From a virus, in IMG/VR virus record IMGVR_UViG_3300031974_004930, positions 1 through 28,591 of that record: DNA of 28,591 bases, one strand, 5' to 3'. The position numbers and the translations under genes were made by a program. The notes under the pieces are model-generated. The model ran no database searches and was not told the DNA's origin. It was given only the letters and a program-made list of their open reading frames with translations. Below are positions 13,876-21,207 of this stretch, in pieces (the stretch's first letter is position 1; every line of letters begins with the position of its first letter).

Positions 13876-14881
13876 TTTCGTTTACCTTTTCTTTGTGAGA
13901 ATGCAAGTCATTCGTACCATTACTTTGGTGCGGATGTCTATGACCATCCTCTATTACCCAGTACCCTCTATCGTGGCCCTGGTAGATTAATTCCAGTACT
14001 CCAGCTTCAATAGCTGTACGTACCGCGTATGTCACCGATTCATTATTTCCCACACCATCTTCAAACTCGACTAATTGAGTTCCTTGCTCGATAAAACGGA
14101 AGACGTCTCCTCCTGAGCCATAACTCAGTAAAGTCTTTCTCGTTTGAACATTTAATAATATTTCACCAGTGAGAACCGACACTGCTCTCATTGAAACCGT
14201 AACAACATCTTGACGATATCGTTTACTATAACCTATTCCTAGAGTACGAGCACCTCGTCCTCCAGATTTGATATTAGTATCATACCCTATTATTCCACCT
14301 TCTATAATTATACCAGCGAATAATAATGGTTGAATACCTTTATCATCTTGACCTGTTTTATTTGCCATATCAGTTCTTGCTGATCTGATAATTTGTCTTT
14401 CTCTAACTAAGTGATCTATTCCATTTCTTTCTACTACTCTAAACCAGGTACCATTACCTGCTGTTTTAAGAGCATCAATAACCATTTCTACACCACCTTG
14501 AGTTACAGCGGTAGAGAAATCAGCTATTCCTTCTCTAGCTTTTCTTTGCCCTGTTTTATCTATAAAATTATAAACGGTAACAACTGGCATTTCTTTTGCT
14601 GGAGGTAGTTGTAATAATTCTAGGTAAGAAGGTAATCTAACTACTTCAGCTTTTTCTACACATATTTGCTTTGTTTCAATATATTTACGAGTACCAGTAT
14701 AACCTTGTTTGACTATACCAAATAAATCATCGTTTAATATACCATCAGAATCAAAGTCAGTATTCCATCCTTGGGCATATTTACCTTCTCCGTATTCACA
14801 GTTAGCTGGACCCTCAGACCACTGAGGCATTTGTGCACAACCTTGTAAGAGTAATACTAAAGCTAAAAGATATCTAACCAT
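13868..14881 (-). CDS. csgG: CsgG-like curli secretion pore lipoprotein
   Basis: 337 aa (E. coli CsgG 277). Lipobox LLQGC with lipidated C15. The CsgG domain spans about 99-308 and matches E. coli by eye: VYNFIDKTGQ, FSTAVTQGG, RQIIRSA, then GGIIGYDTNIKSGGRGAR, LGIGYSKRYRQDVVTVSMR, TGEILLNVQTRKTLLSY and VFRFIE. CsgG forms a nine-subunit outer-membrane channel for curli subunits. Differences: about 50 extra residues after the lipobox with a DFDSDG motif, a His-rich C-terminal tail (about 312-330), and a changed constriction loop: Phe is kept (F122), Asn is Asp (D121), and the E. coli Tyr has no clear match. It overlaps csgF and the curlin gene by 8 nt each. Confidence 0.95.
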   Translation of the reverse strand: MVRYLLALVLLLQGCAQMPQWSEGPANCEYGEGKYAQGWNTDFDSDGILNDDLFGIVKQGYTGTRKYIETKQICVEKAEVVRLPSYLELLQLPPAKEMPVVTVYNFIDKTGQRKAREGIADFSTAVTQGGVEMVIDALKTAGNGTWFRVVERNGIDHLVRERQIIRSARTDMANKTGQDDKGIQPLLFAGIIIEGGIIGYDTNIKSGGRGARTLGIGYSKRYRQDVVTVSMRAVSVLTGEILLNVQTRKTLLSYGSGGDVFRFIEQGTQLVEFEDGVGNNESVTYAVRTAIEAGVLELIYQGHDRGYWVIEDGHRHPHQSNGTNDLHSHKEKVNENE

Positions 14882-15353
14882 TGTCTGGATCTTGTCCGAA
14901 GTTTCCTGTACCTACTGGTATCTCTATTACTGTTTCAGTACCGTCTTCTGATACTACCGTTAATCTTATAAACTCTGCACCTGATTCATCCGTAATAACT
15001 TCCCAAGTAATAATATTACCTTCTAAAGCAAATGATCCGAACCCTGCAGGGCTATCATTAGCAAACATTGATTCAACTAATTGTTTAGCGAACTGTGCGT
15101 AAATTCTTGATTCTAAGTTACGAATGAACTTAGCTAAGGTGGTATTTTCTGCTTCTCTCTCAGCTGTTTTTCTAGCTGATTCAAGAGCTTCTTGTATCGC
15201 TTTCTTTCTTGAGTGTTCTTGGTTTTCTATTGTAAGGTAATGCGCACCCTGACCAATTCCACTGAATGATGGATTTTTAAACTCATGGACTATTTCCTGA
15301 GCAAATACTGATGATGTAATTAAAAATAAGCTACTTACGACTACCTTTTTCAT
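14874..15353 (-). CDS. csgF: CsgF-like curli accessory protein
   Basis: 159 aa (E. coli CsgF 138). Signal peptide about 1-18 (cut after VFA). The mature N terminus, EFKNPSFSGIGQG, keeps the F-x-N-P-x-F-x-G signature of the CsgF peptide that plugs into the CsgG channel and makes a second constriction. A helix follows (about 45-98) and then a beta-rich C terminus (NIITWEVITD, FIRLTVVSEDGTETVIEI), as in the E. coli head domain that couples CsgB to the pore. The helix is longer than in E. coli. AAAGGA lies before the ATG; the end overlaps csgG. This is the order csgF-csgG, with no csgE recognised. Confidence 0.88.
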   Translation of the reverse strand: MKKVVVSSLFLITSSVFAQEIVHEFKNPSFSGIGQGAHYLTIENQEHSRKKAIQEALESARKTAEREAENTTLAKFIRNLESRIYAQFAKQLVESMFANDSPAGFGSFALEGNIITWEVITDESGAEFIRLTVVSEDGTETVIEIPVGTGNFGQDPDNG

Positions 15354-15636
15354 TGACTTTTTCCTTTAATTTTTCCACTTCTCTGTATTCTAATACTACA
15401 TTAACTTTTTGTTGAAGTCGAATAAGATCTTGATCAAGCATTCTAGTTTGATCAATTACTCTTATCAATGCCATGTGCATTTCTTCTATTTGAGGTTCAA
15501 TATGTTCTCCAATGAACCACCATACATAATAAATGAAATACCCCATACCTATTGACATTATAACGGGAAAGCCATAATCATTAACAAGTTGTACTAAAGT
15601 AGGATCCTCAGATGCGACTAAAACTATATCATCCAT
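15331..15636 (-). CDS. Small single-pass membrane protein with coiled coil (second copy)
   Basis: 101 aa. A short N terminus is followed by a membrane segment about 22-43 (FPVIMSIGMGYFIYYVWWFI) and then a long amphipathic helix (about 50-100). Layout resembles small BhlA/UviB-like holin-type or YvrJ-like phage proteins, but no function is proven. It looks paralogous to the next gene: both have G-x-P-(I/V) before the membrane segment and MG(Y/F)FI(Y/F) inside it. Its start overlaps the upstream stop (TAATG) and its end overlaps csgF by 23 nt, so it is part of the curli transcript. Confidence 0.75.
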   Translation of the reverse strand: MDDIVLVASEDPTLVQLVNDYGFPVIMSIGMGYFIYYVWWFIGEHIEPQIEEMHMALIRVIDQTRMLDQDLIRLQQKVNVVLEYREVEKLKEKVNEKGSRK

Positions 15637-15932
15637 TAGTCTCTCCTTACATCCAACTTGTCATCTTCGATAAAATTCTCAGCACGAGCAATTCTTTCGA
15701 TATCGGGTTTTAACTCAAGTGCACTACTAACAAGAAGATCTATTTTAATCATCTCATTACTCATAGTGCGTGCTCTATTTTCAAGCATTTTACAGAAACC
15801 TGTTAACGTCTTAATATCGTCAACAATTCCTTCTAGAATTTGTTTAATAACGGTAAAAATAAAGAAGCCCATCACTAAGGATCCAGCAATGGGAGCTCCG
15901 AGTTCGCCGACTAATTCTAAAAAGGTTTCCAT
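15636..15932 (-). CDS. Small single-pass membrane protein with coiled coil (first copy)
   Basis: 98 aa. Membrane segment about 13-35 (GAPIAGSLVMGFFIFTVIKQ), then a helix (about 38-85) with likely coiled coil and a charged tail ending DDKLDVRRD. Paralogue of the following gene. It is first in the curli set, 27 nt after the carbamoyltransferase stop. Its weak AGG ribosome site is in a hairpin (15935-15950), so translation of the first curli-set gene may be damped. The helix would be cytoplasmic or periplasmic depending on topology, which I cannot fix. A holin-like role is possible. Confidence 0.75.
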   Translation of the reverse strand: METFLELVGELGAPIAGSLVMGFFIFTVIKQILEGIVDDIKTLTGFCKMLENRARTMSNEMIKIDLLVSSALELKPDIERIARAENFIEDDKLDVRRD

Positions 15933-15934
15933 AT

Positions 15935-15950
15935 TGCCTATATTTAGGCA
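15935..15950 (-). promoter_or_regulatory. Hairpin over the ribosome site of the first curli-set gene
   Basis: Perfect inverted repeat TGCCTA-AATA-TAGGCA in the 27-nt gap before the ATG at 15932. The 3' arm ends 2 nt before the ATG and contains AGG, the only Shine-Dalgarno-like bases. There is no T run, so it is not an intrinsic terminator. The loop side reads CCTAAATA, one mismatch from the NATAAATA late octamer, so a degenerate late promoter is also possible. Confidence 0.5.
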
Positions 15951-15959
15951 AATTAAGGG

Positions 15960-17399
15960 TTAATAAAAGACTTTAACCCCGTACTTCTCTTCAAACCTAT
16001 TTGCATCGGAAATATTATTTACCATAGGTTCACCTCTTATGTTAAGAGAAGTATTAAGAAGAACTGAACAGCCTGTTCTCTTCTTCCATTCCTCTAGAAT
16101 TGCTCTAAAGATTGTAGGTTCGTTTTTAGAAACGGTTTGTATTCTTGATGTGCCATCTTTGTGAGTAACAGCAGGTAGATTAGGATCAATACAATCAACT
16201 ACCATTTGCATATACGGTGAAACATAAGATGGTGCAAAATGTTTCATAGTATCTTCTTCTAATACAGCAGGAGCAAAAGGTCTAAACTTTTGTCTTCGTT
16301 TTATAGTATTAACTTGATCTTGTGCATTAGCTCCTCTCGGGTCAGCAAGTAAAGATCTATTACCAAGTGCTCTAGGGCCAAATTCAGCAGGACCTACAGC
16401 TACACCACACATACCATACTTTTTAATATGAATAACTATATCTCTAGCTAATGCTTTAATGGGTTTAGATGGTTCTATATTAAAACCAAGGTAAGGATGT
16501 TCCCAATTTACTTTTTTGCCGTAGGCTAAAGCGGCAGCGCCAAGCGAGCCCCCTGCATCACCAGGATTAGGAAATATCCATAAGTTACCATGACATTGCT
16601 CATGTAGTTTAGTATTAGCTACACAGTTAAGAGCCACCCCGCCACCGTAAACAACATTATCAGAATATGTTAAAGCTTTATCAAATAAAAACTCTAATTT
16701 ATTCTCTAAAATAATTTGTGCATTGAAGGCAATATCAGCAGGTTTATATCTATCAAGGCCCATTGCTTTAACCATTGATTTAGGAATACCTTTATGTAAA
16801 TTATGACTAAACAAACTAAAAAGTTTAGGTAGTAAATCTTTTTTATACTTACCAAATGCAGCCATACCCATAAAGATGTATTCTTCATCTAAAGGTCTAA
16901 GTCCTACAAAGTGAGTTAATGCAGTATACCACAGACCTATTGAATTAGGATAGCTTTTAGAAAATACTTTTTTGTATTGAGCATAACCATCTTTATCATA
17001 ACTACATTTCCATATAGTTGTTGTATCCCATTCACCAATACTATCAACTACTACAGCAGCTGCTTCATCATAATTAGAAGTTTGAAACGTTGCTGCGGCA
17101 TGCGACTTATGATGATGATGAGTTTGGTTAGGTTCCCATGCTAATTGTCTTTTTGAAAAAACAGTATTAAATTGACCAGCATATAACTGCCTAGTTTTTT
17201 TAAGAAATGGTTTTTCAAAGAAAGAATTAACTTTTATATCAAAGTTATTATTAATATACTCTTTAAGCTCAGATGAGACATATTTCTCATGCTTATTACC
17301 TGAAAACCTCTCTGAATGAGAGGCAAATACGATGTTGCCGTTTTCGTCGATTACAGATGCTGCTGCATCATGAAATCCTTCACTCCATCCTAAATACAT
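15960..17399 (-). CDS. NodU/TobZ-family carbamoyltransferase
   Basis: 479 aa. N-terminal domain starts with GWSEGFHDAAASV; the His motif HHHHKSH (94-100) is the family's metal/carbamoyl site; then MGMAAFGKY, YGGGVALN (251-258) and the C-terminal GPRALGNRSLLADPR block (341-355). The enzymes use carbamoyl phosphate and ATP to O-carbamoylate sugars or natural products. Shorter than NodU (about 560-600 aa), which I believe is usual for marine T4-like phage copies. Shine-Dalgarno GAGGTGAT lies before the ATG, 3 nt after the SGNH gene. A role in decorating a phage or host surface glycan is plausible because SGNH-like proteins and a glycosyltransferase lie in the same region. Confidence 0.92.
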   Translation of the reverse strand: MYLGWSEGFHDAAASVIDENGNIVFASHSERFSGNKHEKYVSSELKEYINNNFDIKVNSFFEKPFLKKTRQLYAGQFNTVFSKRQLAWEPNQTHHHHKSHAAATFQTSNYDEAAAVVVDSIGEWDTTTIWKCSYDKDGYAQYKKVFSKSYPNSIGLWYTALTHFVGLRPLDEEYIFMGMAAFGKYKKDLLPKLFSLFSHNLHKGIPKSMVKAMGLDRYKPADIAFNAQIILENKLEFLFDKALTYSDNVVYGGGVALNCVANTKLHEQCHGNLWIFPNPGDAGGSLGAAALAYGKKVNWEHPYLGFNIEPSKPIKALARDIVIHIKKYGMCGVAVGPAEFGPRALGNRSLLADPRGANAQDQVNTIKRRQKFRPFAPAVLEEDTMKHFAPSYVSPYMQMVVDCIDPNLPAVTHKDGTSRIQTVSKNEPTIFRAILEEWKKRTGCSVLLNTSLNIRGEPMVNNISDANRFEEKYGVKVFY

Positions 17400-17402
17400 A
17401 AA

Positions 17403-18140
17403 TCACCTCATAAAATTTTCGTATAAATATTTAGCATACTCCTCATGCGCTTCTGGTCCTGGATGACCTAGTGGCATTTTATCTAAATTATTTTTTTCTG
17501 TAAATTCATTAAAAGACAGAGAACGGCTATCAAACCCTATTCTCTGATTACCTGTTAGTATTTCTTTTAAATCAAGTACATAATTTTCCACAAACTCTAA
17601 GCCTGTCTTAAGACCTAGATTACGGTTGTTAAAAGTTTTTGATATTGTATACTTGTTTCCTTGATGAAACCAGCCTTGATAATAATCAATATTTAAAAGT
17701 TTACATGTCATAACAATATCATACATATAAAAAAAGGTTTTACAAATTCCTGTTTCGTTTGTATAAACTTTAGAATAATAATCCTCATACTCAGTTTTAA
17801 GAACTTTCCAAGGATCAGAATCTAATCTAGCTGGAGAAAATTGAAAATAGGGATCAGGCCTAGATAATTCCCACTTATAATTAATTAAATGGTTATCTAA
17901 GTGAACATTTTCTACTCTTGCTATATCACTCCATAATATTAAACATTTTGTAATGTTTCTATCTTTAAATAGTTGCTCTTTAGTCGTGCGCCATATTCTT
18001 TCATTTGAAGATCCAGGCCATGCTTTATTAACAACATCAATGTCAAGAAGCTTGCCAAGATGAGTAGAATACCTTTCTTCTTCAGGATTCTGTAACTCAT
18101 CACCATAACTAAAACTACAACCGTTAACTAATAAAGTCAT
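17403..18140 (-). CDS. SGNH/GDSL-like hydrolase family protein (copy B)
   Basis: 245 aa. Block I is VNGCSFSYGDE (Ser near residue 9, with Cys in the place of the usual Asp of GDS). Block II GSSNERIW is near 43-50, LWSDIAR is near 69-75, and a block V-like LGHPGPEAHEEYA lies near the C terminus. SGNH enzymes remove or transfer acyl groups. The usual Asp before the block V His is not in the expected place, so activity is uncertain. Tandem paralogue of the next gene; the starts and stops overlap (17 nt). Placement beside the carbamoyltransferase suggests surface glycan work. Confidence 0.75.
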   Translation of the reverse strand: MTLLVNGCSFSYGDELQNPEEERYSTHLGKLLDIDVVNKAWPGSSNERIWRTTKEQLFKDRNITKCLILWSDIARVENVHLDNHLINYKWELSRPDPYFQFSPARLDSDPWKVLKTEYEDYYSKVYTNETGICKTFFYMYDIVMTCKLLNIDYYQGWFHQGNKYTISKTFNNRNLGLKTGLEFVENYVLDLKEILTGNQRIGFDSRSLSFNEFTEKNNLDKMPLGHPGPEAHEEYAKYLYENFMR

Positions 18141-18879
18141 TTTCTTTTAAATAAGTACTTACCCAATCACCCATAAATTTATGAGCTTCTCTTCCTGGAT
18201 GCCCCAGACTAAATAAAGAGTTAGGTAAGTTATTTTCCTTTCTTAATGTTTCAAATGAGTGCATGTCTTGAGGTTTATAACCATATACATGATCTTTTGT
18301 ATCAAAAAAATCAATATAATAGTTAATGTTATCTAATAATAACTTATTATCTCTTACATTAGTATCTAGAACCATACTATGTCTTATATATCGTTCTAAA
18401 TTAGATTTATAATGCATTTGTAAAATTGGTATATTTTTAGCTTCACAAAGTAGTTGAATATTAGCCATCATAGTTAAAGTATCTAATGCTAATTTAGATT
18501 CATTAGCAATAAAGCCAAAATATCCTTCAAGTGCTTCTCTTACATAATAATCTTTTATATTTTGCGTATTTTGAGGAGTAATTTGATTAATGCCGCAATC
18601 AAAATGACTGTTATCCCAGAGTTCAGGTTTAAAAAGTTCAAACCTTAACGGATCAGACCACATTATAACTACAGCTTCTGGATTATTAGAACTTAAATAC
18701 TTAGTTGTTTTCCTAAAGATATTAAAGTTGCACGAAGCTGGTTCTGCCTCATTAACAACTTCTATATCTAAATTATTAGAAACTACTGTAGGGTAACAAT
18801 ACTTGCTGCAAATTTGTAACGTATCGTGCCTACCAGTACCTATTCCATATGTATAACTACATCCATTAAAATAAATCAT
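18124..18879 (-). CDS. SGNH/GDSL-like hydrolase family protein (copy A)
   Basis: 251 aa. Same blocks as the following gene: FNGCSYTYGIG at the N terminus, MWSDPLRFELF in the middle, and SLGHPGREAHKFMGDWV near the end. Overall identity to copy B looks low, so the duplication is old or the two arrived separately. Its ATG overlaps the stop of a 43-aa gene (ATGA). No signal peptide, so it would act in the infected cell's cytoplasm or on virion proteins. A long Asn/Tyr-rich middle (about 100-200) has no recognised motif. Confidence 0.75.
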   Translation of the reverse strand: MIYFNGCSYTYGIGTGRHDTLQICSKYCYPTVVSNNLDIEVVNEAEPASCNFNIFRKTTKYLSSNNPEAVVIMWSDPLRFELFKPELWDNSHFDCGINQITPQNTQNIKDYYVREALEGYFGFIANESKLALDTLTMMANIQLLCEAKNIPILQMHYKSNLERYIRHSMVLDTNVRDNKLLLDNINYYIDFFDTKDHVYGYKPQDMHSFETLRKENNLPNSLFSLGHPGREAHKFMGDWVSTYLKENDFIS

Positions 18880-19007
18880 TCTTCATAAATGAAAGGGTCA
18901 TTCTTTCTCATTCTCCATAATTTATATTTAACTAATAACTTTCTATAAATTCTTTGAAAGAAATTTAGTTTCACTTTTTTATTTTTAAACTTTGATAATT
19001 CATCCAT
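18876..19007 (-). CDS. Small basic protein (43 aa)
   Basis: Reads MDELSKFKNKKVKLN, a basic amphipathic helix (FFQRIYRKLLVKYKLWRMRK) and a C-terminal NDPFIYEE. It is coupled at both ends: ATG overlaps the oxygenase stop (TAATG) and TGA overlaps the SGNH ATG (ATGA). The K-L-W-R...DPFIYE ending is familiar from tiny marine T4-like phage proteins. Function unknown; possible membrane-surface helix. Confidence 0.65.
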   Translation of the reverse strand: MDELSKFKNKKVKLNFFQRIYRKLLVKYKLWRMRKNDPFIYEE

Positions 19008-19660
19008 TATTTAAGCCTTTTAAAATTATCACCATATAAAGAGACAAAAGACGTATTCTCTATATCTTCTGTTGCTACAGTTTTTCTTTCTTCACTTTTA
19101 GGAAAACCAAGCGGGTCTTGATAAGCAATTGAAAAACGTCCATAACCTTCATGTATTTTAGTAGGTGCAATTCCTGCATGATCAATATTGCCTGCAAAGA
19201 TAACTACTCTACCAGGTTTAGGATTAACACAATCAATTACATTATGTTCTTCATCTGCAAATTTAGTTTCACCACCCCAGTTATAATCCCAGCACATATT
19301 AGGATATACCATATAAGTTAAACCCTCTGGGTTATTAGGTGAGTCTTTATGAAACATAGGTGAGTCACCAAACTTAAAGTTATTCATTAAAGCTCTAGAG
19401 AATAATGGTGTTTCAATACCAATCTCTAATAACCTTGTTTGCATTATATCATTTATATCTTGAATTATAGCATGAAACCCAACCCATTGTTCCCATTTAA
19501 GAGATTTACATAATGTGGCTGACTTAGCTCCATATTCTTGCATATCATAACCTAGTCCCCAGAAAGGGTAACTTGCAAAATAGTTATCCATTATTTCTAA
19601 TTGAGCATCAGAAAAGATGCCATCGACCACAGTACATACTTTAGATTTTATCACCTTCAT
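19007..19660 (-). CDS. 2OG-Fe(II) oxygenase
   Basis: 217 aa. H104-x-D106 (MFHKDSP), a Trp-Gly-Gly-Glu turn (NWGGETKF), distal H161 (NIDHAGIAP) and R175 (GRFSIAYQ) make a complete Fe(II)/2-oxoglutarate site. The type resembles phage hydroxylases near P4H/PiuC families. Its substrate is unknown. It has a perfect TATAAATA late octamer 5 nt before the ATG and no Shine-Dalgarno, so it may be made late from a leaderless mRNA, unlike the neighbouring upstream genes. The stop overlaps the next small gene. Confidence 0.88.
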   Translation of the reverse strand: MKVIKSKVCTVVDGIFSDAQLEIMDNYFASYPFWGLGYDMQEYGAKSATLCKSLKWEQWVGFHAIIQDINDIMQTRLLEIGIETPLFSRALMNNFKFGDSPMFHKDSPNNPEGLTYMVYPNMCWDYNWGGETKFADEEHNVIDCVNPKPGRVVIFAGNIDHAGIAPTKIHEGYGRFSIAYQDPLGFPKSEERKTVATEDIENTSFVSLYGDNFKRLK

Positions 19661-19665
19661 ATTAT

Positions 19666-19673
19666 TATTTATA
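19666..19673 (-). promoter_or_regulatory. T4-type late promoter octamer
   Basis: TATAAATA on the - strand, then ATAAT, then the ATG at 19660. Same spacing as at 18-25 and 23833-23840. It lies in the 18-nt gap between the 19679 stop and the oxygenase start, and could drive the whole stretch through the SGNH, carbamoyltransferase and curli genes. Confidence 0.65.
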
Positions 19674-19678
19674 CTACT

Positions 19679-19945
19679 TTAAGAACGGCTATAAGCATCT
19701 ATTAATGCATCACCTTTTAATTCTTTACCAAAATAAACTATTGAACCGTCTTGACAAGTTCTCTTAATTAGCCCATTATTATACTCAACATCACAGACGT
19801 TTTTACCTTTACTAGTATCTTGAGGTCTATTATCATACCACATTGAATTTAGACTATGAGCATGAATACAATTAACATTCTTAGCCCATTCTTCTGCTTC
19901 TAATAAAAGTCTCTGTCTTTCTACTCTTTCGTCATATTGTCCCAT
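19679..19945 (-). CDS. Hypothetical phage protein (88 aa)
   Basis: Starts MGQYDERVERQRLLLEAEEW with a charged helix, then CIHAHSLNSMWYDNRPQDTS and two further Cys (VCDVEYNNG, RTCQDGSIVYFG). The open frame extends upstream to 20056, but TAGGAG lies 5 nt before the ATG at 19945 and the extension is antisense-like noise overlapping a membrane-protein gene. The C-terminal part looks like a small beta domain. No known function; it belongs to the run of co-directional genes that starts at the 22170-22198 promoter. Confidence 0.7.
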   Translation of the reverse strand: MGQYDERVERQRLLLEAEEWAKNVNCIHAHSLNSMWYDNRPQDTSKGKNVCDVEYNNGLIKRTCQDGSIVYFGKELKGDALIDAYSRS

Positions 19946-19953
19946 AAACGCTC

Positions 19954-20097
19954 CTAATGATGTCCTATATGCATTCCTAATAATACACCTAGGCCGAATA
20001 CTATCCAGTCCATAAAAAAATGAAGAATAAATGACATAGCAAATATCTCTCTCCAATGAACTTTACATATATTTATTTTTTCTTTGATATATTCCAT
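19954..20097 (-). CDS. Small membrane protein (47 aa)
   Basis: A basic N terminus (EYIKEKINICKVHWRE) is followed by a hydrophobic span (about 18-42, MDWIVFGLGVLLGMHIG) ending in HH. GGAG lies about 10 nt before the ATG; its TAG forms part of the TAGGAG ribosome site of the next gene, typical of coupled phage genes. Function unknown. Confidence 0.65.
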   Translation of the reverse strand: MEYIKEKINICKVHWREIFAMSFILHFFMDWIVFGLGVLLGMHIGHH

Positions 20098-20098
20098 A

Positions 20099-20533
20099 TT
20101 AAAAATCTCCAGGAGCTACTTGACAGCAAATAAGTCCTCTATCTCTCCACATATTTACAACAGCATCTCTATCATCAAATACTAATGTAGGATTATAGCC
20201 TAAACTTATTAGATGATCAAGCATACCTGATTTTAGATCCTGATCAGCATCATAGTTATCATCAGGTCTCATAATCATAGTATCATAAGGAATATCTTTT
20301 AACTGTAAAGCAGTAATATCATGCTGTGCTTGATTCCTACCAGTTAAAATAACTATTCTATGACCCTGCGCTGCAAGCGCTTTAGCAACAGAATGAATCT
20401 GATCTTTAGGAGTATCATCTTTAGTAGCATCTACAAAACCAGACCAATCTTTTCTACCCATAGAACCATCTAGGAATTTTCTCCTATGATCTAAATCCAT
20501 TAATGTACCATCTACGTCAAAAATTACGTCCAT
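20099..20533 (-). CDS. PseT-like 3'-phosphatase domain (HAD family), without kinase domain
   Basis: 144 aa. HAD motif I FDVDGTLMD (D6, D8) at the N terminus, motif II LTGRN near 63-67, and a C-terminal block VFDDRDAVVNMWRDRG then QVAPGDF that closely matches the end of T4 polynucleotide kinase/phosphatase (IDDRTQVVEMWRR, QVASGDF). T4 PseT repairs cleaved tRNA with RNA ligase after host anticodon-nuclease attack. Here only the phosphatase half is present, so the 5'-kinase must be separate or absent. AGGAG lies before the ATG, which overlaps the end of the small gene upstream. Confidence 0.85.
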   Translation of the reverse strand: MDVIFDVDGTLMDLDHRRKFLDGSMGRKDWSGFVDATKDDTPKDQIHSVAKALAAQGHRIVILTGRNQAQHDITALQLKDIPYDTMIMRPDDNYDADQDLKSGMLDHLISLGYNPTLVFDDRDAVVNMWRDRGLICCQVAPGDF

Positions 20534-20708
20534 TATCTACTCCTGGTTCATGCATTAATTTTATTATTATAAATTTACCTTCTTTTCTACCTTGACTATA
20601 AAGCATATCATACATTTGACCTGCTCCGTCTTTATGCCCTTGTCTATAACCAATATACTGCGCAAGCATACCTATACCAATTACCGTCGCTACTAATAAT
20701 TCATTCAT
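20517..20708 (-). CDS. Small membrane-anchored protein (63 aa)
   Basis: N-terminal membrane segment about 3-20 (LLVATVIGIGMLAQYIGYR), then a Gly/Lys/Asp-rich soluble part with two near-repeats (QGHKDGAGQMYDML, QGRKEGKF). GAAGG lies before the ATG. It overlaps both neighbours (8 nt and 17 nt). Not recognised; small N-anchored proteins of this kind are common in T4-like early regions. Confidence 0.7.
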   Translation of the reverse strand: MNELLVATVIGIGMLAQYIGYRQGHKDGAGQMYDMLYSQGRKEGKFIIIKLMHEPGVDNGRNF

Positions 20709-21207
20709 ATCTACCTTCCTCTAATCCTATCGAGAAACCAAACCTGGCTCCTTGAGGTTCGGGATCATGATATACACCGCACGGTATATAAAGTAAATCA
20801 CCGTTATATAAATTATAACTACTTCCGTCATCAAATGCAAATTTAGTTCTACCAGAACCTTGTATAAAAAACACGTTAGCTGTATCTTTATGCCTTCCAT
20901 GTGAGCCTGATTCAGCAGATAATGAGCCATAAAGATGTACTGACATATCACCAGTACGGGAAGGGAATGTATTTTGTAATTGTTCGGCAAGATCTACAAT
21001 ACTTTGAAACTTATCGTTTAAGAAGTGAATAAGAAAACCACCTGCTTTCATATACCTTGTTAATTGCTTATCCATATTAATAAGTTCAATAACATCATCC
21101 CACTTATAGTTAAGAGTAGGGACAGCATTAGGTATATAAAAAGGGGTGCGGCTGTTAACCGCATCCCTTAGATCTTTTGAGTTTAACCAATTAGGCAGCT
21201 TCTGCAT
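20701..21207 (-). CDS. Cupin/JmjC-like 2OG-type oxygenase
   Basis: 168 aa. After a helical N-terminal part, the cupin core has SHGRHKDTANVFFIQ (H106, D108), GRTKFAFDDG, GDLLYIPCGVYHDPE (distal H147) and R155 (GARFGFSIGLE). This resembles the JmjC/ROXA-type cupins that use Fe(II) and 2-oxoglutarate to hydroxylate proteins. A metal-binding sugar or small-molecule cupin is an alternative, since the 2-oxoglutarate site cannot be proven by eye. Its start lies in the end of the DUF932 gene (17-nt overlap). Confidence 0.7.
   Translation of the reverse strand: MQKLPNWLNSKDLRDAVNSRTPFYIPNAVPTLNYKWDDVIELINMDKQLTRYMKAGGFLIHFLNDKFQSIVDLAEQLQNTFPSRTGDMSVHLYGSLSAESGSHGRHKDTANVFFIQGSGRTKFAFDDGSSYNLYNGDLLYIPCGVYHDPEPQGARFGFSIGLEEGRYE

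Noticed and set aside
19946-20056. Longer start for the 88-aa gene at 20056
   Set aside because: TAGGAG precedes 19945 and the extension overlaps a credible membrane-protein gene.
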